A stretch of 64,000 bases of DNA, taken from NCBI GenBank assembly GCA_039621445.1, contig CP154956.1, positions 52,135,386-52,199,385 of the forward strand, read 5' to 3'. Below are positions 12,769 through 23,660 of this stretch, piece after piece. Every line of letters begins with the position of its first letter. The first letter of the stretch is position 1. A program made the position numbers and the translations under genes. The notes beneath the pieces are model-generated. The model saw nothing but the letters and a program-made list of their open reading frames with translations. It was not told where the DNA came from and made no database searches. Source of the DNA: Euglena gracilis (Eukaryota; Euglenida; Euglenophyceae; Euglenales).

Positions 12769-13334
12769 GGTTGATGTGCGCATTTGCGCACACCAGCCAC
12801 CCAAACATACCAGCAGCATTCAACGGAGGGGGTCCAGCACCATCGGAATACAATGGAGGTAATAACACAATTTTTTCATATTCATTTTCCAGCTCCAAAC
12901 ACGCTGACACAGGAGGCTCTTGGTTGGTTTTAAGATGGTCGGTGTGCACAAATGCGCACATGGACAATGAGTAAATGCAAATGCGCACATTGTCCATGTG
13001 CACATTTGCACACACCGACATCATTCATGCTGTTTGTGTGGGTGCCACGGAGCCTTAAACATCAGTGGGTCATTGATGGGCAACTTGCAACCAAATTCAA
13101 CAAGAAACCGATAGCAATCCTACTGTGTTCTGCATCCCCTTCATCAACCCCCAATGGCAGAAGTCTCGAACAATCCATTGTTTATGTGGCATGTGCACTT
13201 CCAGTCCTTTTGTAACCAACTTCAAAAACCTCCACAACAACACAACGCCGCAAAACTTCAGAAAGCAAAGGGGGGGACCTGCAACCCCACCTCCAGAGCA
13301 CCACCTGGCGTTGGCAGTAGTTGTCACACAGGGA

Positions 13335-13620
13335 ATGGGGGGAGGCGGCACCGGGGTTTTGGTGATTTTGTCGGTGTTTTCACTTTGGAGGGATAGGTCC
13401 GGGGGTTTTCGTGTCATTCGGACCACCAACAAAAAACAGCAAAAACACACATAATTTTCGGGAGAGCCAGTGCCCAAAACGAGAAATTGGCTGTGTTTTG
13501 TCCAATCCTGCTGCCTCTCACTCTCACCCTTGTAACGCCGGCACTCAAAATGGTTTTTGGTCGGTTTCGCAAAAATGCGCAAATTGACCAAAAAAAAGCT
13601 GAAGTGCAAGATGTGCCGCC
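13335..13620. repeat. Dispersed repeat, uninterrupted copy
   Basis: GGGAGGCGGCACCGGGGTTT through the CCAGTGCCCAAAACGAGAAA motif and the hairpin at 13559 matches 16440-16578 plus 16880-17030. This copy lacks the element found at 16579-16879, so it is a paralogous empty site. Confidence 0.85.
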
Positions 13621-13700
13621 TAAGACAGCGACACCTCAGGTGTAGGCGGAAGCAGTTAGCCGTGGTCAGGGCATTAACTTAGGCGGCGCATCTCGCACTT
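13605..13700. repeat. Inverted pair AAGTGCAAGATGTGCCGCCTAAG / CTTAGGCGGCGCATCTCGCACTT
   Basis: The two arms flank about 50 bp. Outside each arm lies an A/T run and then one of the 30-bp palindromes (13559 and 13715). Single arms of the same kind sit next to palindromes at 17010, 18030 and 18525. Confidence 0.75.
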
Positions 13701-14143
13701 AAGCTTTTTTCTTTGTCGATGTGTGCAACTGCGCAAATCGACATTTTTTTGTGATTTCCTTGAAGCGTCGAACCTGGTGAAACAGCAATACATGAGGTTC
13801 ACACCTCACGATGCAGGTTAGGAAACACAAAGGTTACAAACCATCATCCTAACGAGCTGTCTGATACGTCTGGAGCGACAGATTAGTGTTGTCGTCTGTG
13901 AAACAGGTGGGTTGTACACGCTGGTTGTTATGACGATGGGTTTTGGCATGTTTCTGCTGCCTGTAACTGAAGGTGTTTAGTACCTGTTTGAAAGGGACCA
14001 ACTGTCCACCAGTTGGACAACATGATATGGTGAATTAGGCGACGATTGTGGCATAAAAAACTTCAGAGCTCTGCTGCTATCAGGCGGATCAAAATGTGTG
14101 TGCAGCGATGGACCACTCACGTGACACATATTTATGAAATGAG

Positions 14144-14450
14144 GGTCGATGTGCGCAAATGCGCACACCGACCACATGTGTATTTTGTATGTGTATTTTG
14201 TGTAGGTGGTTGGTGTGCGCATTTGTGCACATCGACCACTTGTGTAGTTGTGAATGGTCGATGTGCGCAAATGCGCACATCAACCACATACAAATAAATA
14301 AGTGGTCAATGTGCGCAAATCAACCACACACAAATAAATAAGAGGTCAATGTGCGCAAATGCTCACACCAACCACTTACACAAAATACAAATGTGGTCGG
14401 TGTGTGCAAATACGTGAATGGTTGATGTGTGTATTTGCGCACACCAACCA
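14144..14450. repeat. Regular array of six to seven palindromes
   Basis: Units at about 14144, 14206, 14256, 14304, 14344, 14395 and 14420 are separated by 15-30-bp A/T-rich spacers. Two of the spacers (ACAAATAAATAAG type) are nearly identical. The 14304 unit is shortened through its loop. Confidence 0.85.
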
Positions 14451-15433
14451 TTGTGAAATTTGCGAAACATACCCCACATTTTTTTATATCACCACATAAA
14501 CACAAGACCTGCCTTTTCTTGGCTCTTGAAATAAAGGTTGTCCAAGGATTTTGAATGGGTACTGTTTGCAATGTGTGACAAAGAACGGTGGCTTGTAAAT
14601 GTACCTTTGTTTTAACTCCGTATTACAGAGTGGTCTTCATCCTTAACGGTCGGTGTGCGCATTTGCGCACACCGACCATTGTGGATGCAAAACCTTTGAA
14701 ACTATTGCGTGGTGACGAAATTCTGGTTTTTATGATATGTGAAACATGCAGTAGACACACTATATGGCAGGAGAAAGTTTGTCCTCTCCAAAGACAAGTT
14801 TGCATGTCTTATCTCCACGATCGTTTTCGCATCATCAGTTTGGAAGTTGCGCGGGAGGAATTGATGACGTGTAACCCCCCCCATGATTGCTGGACACTTT
14901 TCTTCAGAAATAATGGCTTCAAGAATTTCAAAATTAGGTGCGTCCAATTTTCCTGATTCCTCGGCCCAGAATCATTTCTCTGTTTTTGCCACAATGATGT
15001 CTCGTTTTTCCCTCAGAAATCATGCAACACACCATTTTTTGTGCACAATATCAGGGTGCTGAGTCCCAGTACTTTCACGCCACCCAACCAGGTGTAAACA
15101 TTAAATACTCTCTCCCTCCAAAACAGTGAGTTTTCTCGCCACATTTAAGACGCTCCCATTTTCCATCGTTTCCATGGACCAGCAGCTTGCCCGACCCCCC
15201 CCCCCCAGTCTGCCGTCCCAGTTGTGGGGGATATCAATGCCTAAGTGCAACCACCTATCATCACCTGATATTACTGGTGCAGCAAAACACAAGCCAGGGG
15301 GCAAGTGGCGGGGGTTTTCAATGGCCACCCATTGCCCAAGCGGCGCCATTGCACGTGTGCCAGGACGTGCTAGCGGCGGGCCACCCACTGGAGGTCGTCT
15401 GCAAATGGACCTGGACCTAAATGGGCACACAAT
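14451..15433. other. Spacer between palindromes
   Basis: Apart from the perfect 14-bp-stem hairpin at 14648-14677, nothing recognisable as a gene. Confidence 0.45.
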
Positions 15434-16439
15434 GACGACGTGCGCATTTGTGCACACCGACCACGATAATAAATTTTCAGATAGAACACATCAAACACGA
15501 CCCCAAAAAACAACCTGCAATGGCTCCTTCTGTGTGCAACTTACTCAGCTGCCAAACACTATCCTCCACCGTGATTCTGTTTTCATGGCCGATTCTGGCC
15601 CAGTGACTCCGACGTCCATTTTCACGCACGTGGCCGGTGTTTGAAAGTGTGTAAACGCCAACCACGTGCGCATTTGCGCAAACCAACCACTTTTTTTAAC
15701 TCCATTTACTTTTGGTACTTGATACATGTGCTTTTCAGTGCATTTCTGTATGTTTTGAGAGCAAGGCTGCGTCGGAAGTTCTTCCAGTTATTTTTGTTTC
15801 AAAAGGCTCTAGGCAGCGAGGTGTGTTTGCGTTCCATGATATTTGATCGCATCCCTCATTACAAAGGGACGTGAGGTCGGTTTGCGCAAATGAGCACACG
15901 TGGTCGATGTGCGCATTTGCACAAACCGACCTCACCTTCTGTCCAAAACTCATGGTATTTGTCACATCACTTTCAGCAGTGTGAATTCTCAGGTATTTGT
16001 GGCCATTCTTCGGGGGAACTGTTCAATGGTCGATGTGCGAAACTGCGCACATCGACATTCTTTCTTTGTTCAAACCATGGCTGAAATAAATTTATCCATT
16101 GAAATTTGTGTGATCCCCTCTCCCGTTTCATTGTGGTCCAATTTGGCCACGCATCCCCATTGCAAGTTCAGTGGGTACTCGCGACCCTTCCCTCCCCTTC
16201 AAACCACTTTCCCTTCACCCTGCACGGGCCTTCACAAAATCCACGGGCACGCCTTCCTTTCTGCATTCTTGGCCGGCAGGGTGATTGGACCCACCCTTAC
16301 ACCCCCGTCCTCCTTCCCCGCGCTCCGGCAAACGTCCAAAAGCACAAGTCCAAGGCCGGCAAAAACAAAGAAGTGCGTCAAAACCCCCACCAGCCAGGAC
16401 CGCCAACAGCCGGCGAGGAGAGCCGCATCGCACAAAAAG

Positions 16440-17030
16440 GGGGGAGGCGGCACCGGGGTTTGGTGTCTTTGTCGGTGTTTTTTCACTTTGGGGGGATAAA
16501 TCTGGGGGTTTTTGTGGCATTCTGACCTCAAAAAAAAACAGCAAAAAAACACGTAATTCCCGGAGGAGCCGGTGCCCATGCTTGTGCTTACCAACCGGGG
16601 GGGGAGGGGGGGTGGGTGCTATAGGGTGCCTGCCCCTAGCAGGCACACCCCCCCCCCCGGGGGGGGATAGGGGTCCGGGCCGGACCCAGAAAATTTTCAT
16701 TGAAAATGGCCGTTTCCGGGCCCCCGGCGCCTTCGGCGCCGGGGTCGGAGGGGGGTGCCTGCTAGGGGCAGGCACCCCCCAAAACCCTACCCCCCCCGGG
16801 GGGGTCGGATCGGGTGCTATGGGGTGCCTGCCCCTAGCACCCCCCCCCGTGGGGTAGGCACCCGACTAAGCACAAGCCTGCCGGTGCCCAAAATGAGAAT
16901 TCGCTCGTATTTTGTCCAAACCTGTCACCTATGGCTCTCACCCCTTGCAACGCCGGCGCTCAAACCCAAAAATGGTCGGTTTGCGAAAATGCGCACACCC
17001 ACCCAAAAAATGCTGAAGTGCGAGATGCAC
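16440..17030. repeat. Dispersed repeat, copy interrupted by an element
   Basis: Second copy of the repeat at 13335-13620, split at GCCGGTGCCC by a 301-bp insertion. The palindrome at 16975 and the AAGTGCGAGATGC arm at 17015 follow as in the first copy. Confidence 0.85.
16579..16879. mobile_element. TIR element inserted in a repeat (301 bp)
   Basis: Ends TGCTTGTGCTTA and TAAGCACAAGCCT form an 11-12-bp inverted repeat. GCCGGTGCCCA occurs at both borders (16568-16578 and 16880-16890). The interior carries GGTGCCTGCCCCTAGCA stems, C/G runs and the hairpin CCCGGCGCCTTCGGCGCCGGG. A paralogous empty site lies at about 13470. Closely related to the element at 18746-19022. Confidence 0.88.
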
Positions 17031-18745
17031 TGCCTAAGATTAAACCCCTCCCCCAAATAATACCCCCGGGGGTATTGTTCTTTCGCCCGAAATCCTCTCC
17101 CGGGGGGGGGGGGGTATTTTGGGGGGTGGGTCATTATTTTTTCAAAATTTTCGAAATTCTTCAAAATTCCATAAACCCAAAACAACACCCAAAACTAGCC
17201 TATTTGGCCTTTGCACCTTCTGTTGAAAAAATCAACATCTTTGAAGGCGAGATGATCTAAAACCCCATTTTTTTGGTCATCCATTGCCGTGATATTTGAT
17301 TTTGAACATTTTTGGACGAAAATCGAGGCCGGTGACCCAAAATTGGGGGGGGGTGTTTCATGCGAAGCCGGACCGCAAGAAGGGGTGGCATCGGGAGGGG
17401 GGGAGGGTTCAAATGAGCAGGGAGGAGGGGAAGGGGTCTGGACCCCCTCTCCCTAAAAATTTGCAACCCGGAACTCCCACCACGCCGTGCTTTCAGCGCC
17501 TCAAAAAACGCTGTGCAGAATCCGCCCCCTTGACAACTCAGCACGTAATCTTTTGCGCTTTTCAAAAGCAACAAAAGGGCGAAATCCTACAAAGCATTAA
17601 GTGGGAGACAACCACAGGTTTAAAATAGAGGGGTCTGACAATGGGGGTTTGGCATTTGGAGGGATATTCCAGTCCAAACATGCACCTTGTATTTTCACAA
17701 AGACGTTGGTGAACAGAATTTTTTTGGTTAACACGAGTGAACACAGAAAAATTTGGTGAACACAGGTGATCACAAAAAAGTGTTTGGTGAACACAAAAAA
17801 CATGTTTTTTATGGCAGCACCATAAAAAACAATAAAGAATAAAAAACAATAAACAATTTGCTTCAAAGAGTCCTTTAGGGGAAATACTGACACATGGTAG
17901 GGAAGCTTTTCAAGACGGCAAGTGCTTGCTGGAGGGCGTTATGATCAAAACTTGATAAAAAAAAACCCTGCCTAGAGGGGGGGGCAATATTATTGTCATC
18001 GTTTTTGTGGTTTCTCCCTCCTGCTTCTTTAGGCAGCCGAATTCGCACTTAAGGGGTTTTCTTTGTGAATGGGCACCAACACGCAAACTCACCATTTTTG
18101 CAAAACCCCCAGGACCCTGTACCCTGACACACGAAAAACAACTGTTGCAACTCTCTATTAGAGGGTTGTGACGCCAGGTGGTTTTGGTATGCATGTTTCT
18201 TACTGAGCTCCAAATGTCATAACAGCTGGTGTGTGCTTCCCACCTGTTTGACATCTGAGAATACCAATCTCACCCTCGGCCCTCTTCGCATCAGCTGGTG
18301 CTGACGCGATGACTGAACTGGCCAAGGCGCAGCCACCCGTTAGGACACGGAGCGATACTAAATCAGTTTGAAAATGGGACCTGCAATGAAATCAGGTCAT
18401 GACACCGCCGAAAAAACCTGTCTGGGACTGTGCAACTTTTGAAACGTGTTCTGGCATGGCTGCGCCTGTCCGGTTATTGATGGGTGCCAAAGCGCGCACA
18501 TGCCGTTGGTGCATGCACCCAGCCGGCCGAATTCGCACTTAAGCTCTTTCGTGTTGGTTTGCGCCACAGCGCAAATCAACCCAAAATTTTTTTAGCTGTG
18601 TAATGCCGGGGGATTTGAAAACATGGTGCCAGGAGAGTGCAAAAAAAAAATGTGCAAAATCCTGTTTTGGGGGGTGTAACCCTGGGACTTTGACGAAAAA
18701 TGGTGTTTTGGGGGGGTCCAGAAATGGGCTCCATTCGTCGAAACC
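17031..18745. other. Unassigned spacer
   Basis: No gene. 17690-17800 repeats GTGAACACA-type motifs. Single arms ending AATTCGCACTTAAG with weak palindromes lie at 18030-18100 and 18525-18580. Confidence 0.5.
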
Positions 18746-19022
18746 AGGCTTTTTTTTACCGACCGGGGGGGAGGGGGGGTGGGTGCTATAGGGTGCCTGC
18801 CTCTAGAAGGCACACCTTCGGGGGGGGGGGGGGCCGGGGGGACCCAGAAAATTTTAATTGAAAGTGGCCATTTCCAGGCCGGAGGGGGGGGGTGCCTGCT
18901 GTGGGCAGGCACCCCCCAAAAGCCCGACCCCCCCGGGGGGGGGGGGGCGGATGCGGTGCTATGGGGTGCCTGCCCCTAGCACCTCCCCCCTGTGGGGTAG
19001 GCGCCCGACAAAAAAAAGCCTG
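18746..19022. mobile_element. TIR element (277 bp)
   Basis: AGGCTTTTTTTT at the left and AAAAAAAAGCCT at the right are exact inverse complements. The borders GTCGAAACC and GTGGAAACC form a direct repeat with one mismatch. The interior is collinear with 16579-16879, but the central GGCGCC hairpin is missing. Confidence 0.82.
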
Positions 19023-19857
19023 GTGGAAACCCCGGGACCTCCCCCCCCCCGGGAGTGACAAAAACGCAAAAAAAAGAAAAAGGCGGAAGGAATGGGACCT
19101 TTACTGCCCTTCTTGCTCCTTTCAGCTGTTTCCCCGGGTGAACCCGAACTGCCTGCAGTTCGGGTTTCGTTATTCTTGCTGGACTGCTTCTCTTGCGGCT
19201 CATTGGCGTTGTGTTTTTGGTGTGTTTGGCAAAGCACGGGGAGAAAGTGCCGGGATGTGTGGGTGTGGTGTGACCAAGCCGGCGAGAAGGGCGTAGGGAT
19301 GCAAAGGGGGGGGGGAGAAATGGTGCACAGGGAATGAAAGGGATGGGTGTTTCCACTCAATTTATACTCAGGATACTGCAGCCACATCAGCTGCCGATGC
19401 TTCAGCACCCACCAGACCGGCATTGACCTCCCCGGTGTAACAGCACCCACCCAAGAGGCCACATTATTCCCCGCAAACCGGACACTGGGGGGGGGGCAAA
19501 GTGGTGCCGGCGAATGGCAACCGGCAGCCAGAGAAAGGGAGCCCTCAAAAGCCCATGACTTTGGGCACGGGAAGTGTTGAACCCCCACCACCCGATTGGT
19601 TGCATGAAAGCAGTGCGACTTACAACCCACAAATTATGTGCAAAGACTGGTGTATTTCATGTTTTCCAAAGAAAAAGTGAGGAAAGAGGAAACGCGGTGG
19701 AGAATACCGGAAAACGGATTCCGGCCCAACGCACCCCAGGTATTTCAGGTACCAAAACCACGCAGCTGTCTAGGGAGGGGGATCCTCCCAATCTGCCACG
19801 GCCGCGCTACCGCGCCAACACAGGCGGTGGTGGAGGGAGAGGGACCAGGTACCGCAC
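19023..19857. other. Spacer left of cassette copy 8
   Basis: No gene recognised. 19130-19170 holds a short inverted pair (CCCGAACTGCCTGCAGTTCGGG). 19780-19857 matches the flank of copy 7. Confidence 0.5.
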
Positions 19858-19995
19858 CTTGGGGGCCACCTTGACCGTCTCGGGCTGCGCCGGCAGCGAC
19901 ACCGACGCCTGCACCACCGCCTGCCGCCGCTTCAGCTCCTCCAGGTCCTCCGCCAGCCGGGCCTTCACCGCCTCCACGTCGATGTCCCGCGCCTC
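19858..19995 (-). CDS. Coiled-coil cassette copy 8 (putative exon)
   Basis: Intact block with Ala15. Replacements: Pro40 to Thr and Thr43 to Val. All 46 codons are open with the usual borders. It is the rightmost close copy and lies nearly 8 kb from copy 7. Confidence 0.5.
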
Positions 19996-20307
19996 CTGCG
20001 GCACGCCACCCAGTGCCGGGCACAGCACAGACGGACGGCGGCGAGGGAAGGGCCAAGGCCGCCGCCGCCGCCCGGCATGCCCCCCCCCACCTAGGTGTGG
20101 CGGTGTTAACATAATCAAATCGAAATAGGAAATAATGGGGTCTCTGTTGAAACATAAAAACCTTTCTTTGAACAGCATTTGAGCAAAAGCTTCCATGTGC
20201 TATAGTTTTTGGACTTCTCTGCGTGCTAAAATTCGGGTAATCGTGGCTATTTCAGAATTAAAGTTGCCAATTGCCAGTTGCCAGTTGCCAATTTGCCATC
20301 TGAATTT

Positions 20308-21010
20308 GGGGATGCTTCCGCACCGTGTGCACCGCGTGGCGCACCACATGTCCTGCGTGGCGCACCGCGTACACCGCGTGAGGAGAATCATTTCGAATGA
20401 GCAATCTTCACAAATTTCCACCAGTACCCCATCTGTAGTTGACTTTTATTCTTTTTTTTTGTCTGGTTTCCTGCAAATCAGCAACTTTTGGCCTTTTTGG
20501 CCATTTTTTGACCATTTTGGACCACTTTTGGCCACTTTGGGCTGCATTTGGCAATTTAGACCACTTTTGGCTGTTCGAATGCATTTTTGCTTCATATATA
20601 CCAATTTATGGCTGCTTCTGGCTATTTTAGACATTTGTGGCCATTTTAGGCCACTTCTGACTACTTTTATCCACTTTTTGCCCTTTTTGGCCACTTTTGG
20701 CCATTTTGCGGCCACTTGCACAGATTCGGTGACAATTGGTACAGATTTGGTGAGATCTGGTGGCAAAACCAGGTGATTTGGACCAAAAACACCTAAAAAT
20801 TACCAAATTCACTCAAACTTCTTTTTATTGCTATTGTATAATTGAAGGCGTTTTTGCGGGTGTTTTTCTCTCAGTCAGTTTTAGGGTGTGCTTGATTCTT
20901 GTCACGCGGTGCACGCAGTGCAAAAACGCGGTGCACGCGGTGCCACACGCGGTGCACGCGGTGCTGCACGCGGCGAAACAAACGGTGCACGCGGTGCGGA
21001 AGCATCCCCT
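20308..21010. mobile_element. Foldback element with GC-rich 10-bp arrays at both ends
   Basis: GGGGATGCTTCCGCACCG at the left is the inverse complement of CGGTGCGGAAGCATCCCC (approximately) at the right. Next to each end lies an array of CACCGCGTG-type units (left) or CACGCGGTG-type units (right). The interior is a degenerate TTTTGGCCAC array of about 220 bp. No clear direct repeat was found at the borders, and there is no gene. The architecture matches 44246-45448. Confidence 0.7.
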
Positions 21011-21640
21011 TTTCAACACTAAAATTAGAAATCAGGAGCATGATCAAATGGCACCAGCTTGGTCCTCATTATGGTGAACGTGAATGTGTATGCAGTTTAA
21101 GTCCGGAAATTTTTTATGTGGAATAAAACTGCATGCACATTGGAAGTCCCTGCCAAGTCTATCAGAAAAACGAAGAGATTATGTTCCTTCAAACTTTCCC
21201 AAAACCCACCTTTTAAGCCCCCCCCCCCCGTTCAGGGCACACAGGGTATGGGGGACTTTTAAAATCACACCAAAGACTTCCAAGCAGCAGGGCTACGGAG
21301 TACTGGTGTTGAAAAAGACAACCTTCCATTCAGTGTCGATATCACATGTGGGAGACTGGAGGAAGCACCAACGTTCTTATCCTTCCGTGGTGAAAACAAA
21401 AGATGCAGATGATCATGATTTATGTTGCAAAAGTCATCCGGAAAGTTTGAGGCCAGGTTACAACTAAAGACTGAACAAATCTGGAGGATCACTGCTGTGA
21501 GCATACATCAGCACATTTGAGGCCCACCAATCTCACCCCAGGAACCGCGTCGGTTGTGGTAATGGAGGGGGGCATATTTATCCAACAGATCACGAGGTGG
21601 ATGAAGTCCAAAAAAAATTGTTCCTTTCAAGCACTTCAAA
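21011..21640. other. Unassigned spacer
   Basis: No gene recognised. Short open frames only. Confidence 0.4.
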
Positions 21641-21852
21641 ATTTCATCCGGCATTTTCTACCACTCCAGAGCGGAAGGGGCCGGCACACACCCGGCAGGC
21701 CGGGAACTGGGCCAGGATCCGCGCGTCCACCGCGAGCTGCCGCTGCCGCAGCTCCTCCAGCTCCGCCGTGAGGCGCGCCATCACTCCCTCCATGCTGACC
21801 TCCTGGCCCCCACGAGGCATGGCTGGCACCGACTGTGTGACGGGGCGGCGGT
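21640..21852 (-). pseudogene. Diverged coiled-coil cassette
   Basis: The minus strand reads MPRGGQEVSMEGVMARLTAE and then a Leu/Glu/Arg-rich stretch. It aligns with the cassettes at QE, V-x-EGV-x-ARL, EELRQRQ and the Val/Ala that follow. The CAG|GAG border is present at 21802/21803. The codons for the C-terminal tail differ. It is interrupted at 21852 by the 1.6-kb element, which lies just upstream of this exon in the minus direction. The AAG|GT border is not clear here. Confidence 0.45.
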
Positions 21853-23437
21853 CAGGCACCTATACTCAAGCCCAAAAATTTCCCCATTTTAGGCCATTTT
21901 AGGCCATTTTAGGCCATTTAAGGCCATTTAAGGCCATTTTAGGCCATTTTAGGCCATTTTAAGGTATAGGTGGGGGTTCTGAAAATCATAATTTTTCGTC
22001 ATTTTTGTCCCGAAAACTGTATCATAATGTGCGCAAACCTTCTCTTATTCAGTAATCACAAATGTACATACAAAAAAGCATGCAAAATTCGTGAACACTG
22101 GGTCAAAACCATGGGAAGCTCAACAAATCTTATACCCATAGAGGAATTCTGAACAGCAAGAATTTAGGCAGTGAATTTTTTTCAGAAAAAAAAAACGTTG
22201 GACAAATATTAAAAGTTTTCTTTTTAAGCTGAGTTACCAAAAACGCTCCAAGTGTTTTGTATTTTTGTATTAAAGGGCAAAGCTGAGGACAATTCCTCTC
22301 CTCCGTGCTTGTTTTCTCCTTTTGGGAAACTTAATATACTAAAAAGAAAACCTTCCGAACACGTTCATAAATAGGAGATAATAATAGAAATACTAACTGC
22401 ATACAATCACCATGATATATCATTTGATATAACCAATACATAAAAAAAATTAATACTTCTATACATAGTAAAAAAATATGTTAATATCTTTAGAAAAAAA
22501 ATCAAAGCATCATTATAGTTAGTACATTATAAATTGTTGTATATCATTCATTTTATTATTATGATAAATATTTAAAGAGTAATTATTGATATTTTCATTA
22601 ATAATTTGATTTAAAATAGTATTAATGATTATTATTGTTCAATTACATACTGTATCAATATTATTTTTACTTAATATATTTAATATATATTCAAAAATTT
22701 AACTTTTATATTTATTTTTATAACTAAAATTGTGTAAAAACATGTATAATTTATGTTATACAACATCACATTAAATATAATGATTTTCTAAATTGATAAT
22801 AAAACACCCACATTAAATATCCACATTAAATATATATAATTCTACAACAATAAAATATCTGTTCATAAAAATAAATATTAAATTTTCTTATTATTAAATT
22901 AGAATTTAAAATTAGAATTAATTATTCAATTTTCAAATTTATAATCATACTATTATCTTATACTTCAATTGAGATTGTTCCAACATCTTTCATCTTTTTT
23001 CTGTCTTTTTATCCATACCCCCAAACTTGCACTGTTTCATTATTTGTGAAACAGACAAGGGAGTACAAAAAATACAGCTGTCCAAACCTTCAAAATTCAG
23101 CTACCAAAAGAAGGTTGGGGACTGTGGATTTGGACTGATACTATTATTAGTTGGGTTAAAAAAAAATGGGCCTTGTGGGGCTGTTCTCCTTCACCAAATC
23201 CACTGTGTTCGCCATCCACATTAACAGAAGACACCCAAAGTCATTGCCTGAATGGCTTCAGTTGTTCACAAAAAAAATGTTGTGCAACAGACTTTTTCCC
23301 ATTTTAGGCCATTTTAGGCCATTTTGGGCCATTTTAGGCCATTTTAGGCCATTTTAGGGACCCCCACCTATAGGGGGTCAAAAAGTCATTTTAGGCCATT
23401 TTAGGCCATTTTAGGCCATTTTAGCTGTAGGTGCCTG
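21853..23437. mobile_element. 1.6-kb TIR element with AT-rich interior
   Basis: Ends CAGGCACCTATA and (T)GTAGGTGCCTG form a 10-bp inverted repeat. GCGGCGGT (21845-21852) is repeated at 23438-23445. Next to each end is an array of AGGCCATTTT units (21888-21962 and 23298-23424). The middle, about 22140-23020, is strongly AT-rich with no gene. A small GACCCCCACCTATAGGGGGTC palindrome lies near 23360. Confidence 0.8.
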
Positions 23438-23660
23438 GCGGCGGTGAAGGGGCCGATGGCGGGGGGGGGGGGGGGGCAATCCAATGGAGGCAAGGCCCAC
23501 CTTGGCCGGGGCGGCGGCGGCGGCGGGCCAAGTGGGGGCGGCCTCCAGGTCGACCCGGGCTCGGGGCTGCGGCGCGGGCACACGGGGAGTCTGCACGGAT
23601 GCGCGTGGGAGATCCCCCGCCGGGGGGATCGGCTGAGACGGACGCCCAGAGGGCAGAGTG
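23438..23660 (-). pseudogene. GC-rich continuation of the interrupted cassette region
   Basis: This is the other side of the element's target. The minus strand is Pro/Ala/Arg-rich (RVPAPQPRARVDLEAAPTW) and contains a CCAAG|GTGGG donor-like border near 23504, as at the cassette ends. It could be a further diverged exon; evidence is weak. Confidence 0.3.

Larger units (their letters stand above)
12769..16056. repeat. Cluster of ~30-bp palindromes, family GGTCGRTGTGCGCAAATGCGCACAYCGACC-like
   Basis: Hairpins with stems of up to 14 bp and a 2-4-nt A/T loop recur at 12769-12798, 12937-13020 (two nested), 13559-13589, 13715-13742, 14144-14450 (array), 14648-14677, 15434-15462, about 15632-15690, 15873-15937 (two nested) and 16028-16056. 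Both loop orientations (AAAT or ATTT) occur. Many differences between copies are compensated on the other arm (ACCGACC with GGTCGGT, or TCAACC with GGTTGA). No protein-coding gene is seen between them. Confidence 0.85.

Noticed and set aside
14144-14450. CRISPR array
   Set aside because: Units are palindromes in mixed orientation with variable length, the spacers are A/T-rich and partly identical, no cas genes are present and the DNA is eukaryotic.
20446-20812. Lys/Trp-rich minus-strand frames
   Set aside because: They are translations of the TTTTGGCCAC array.
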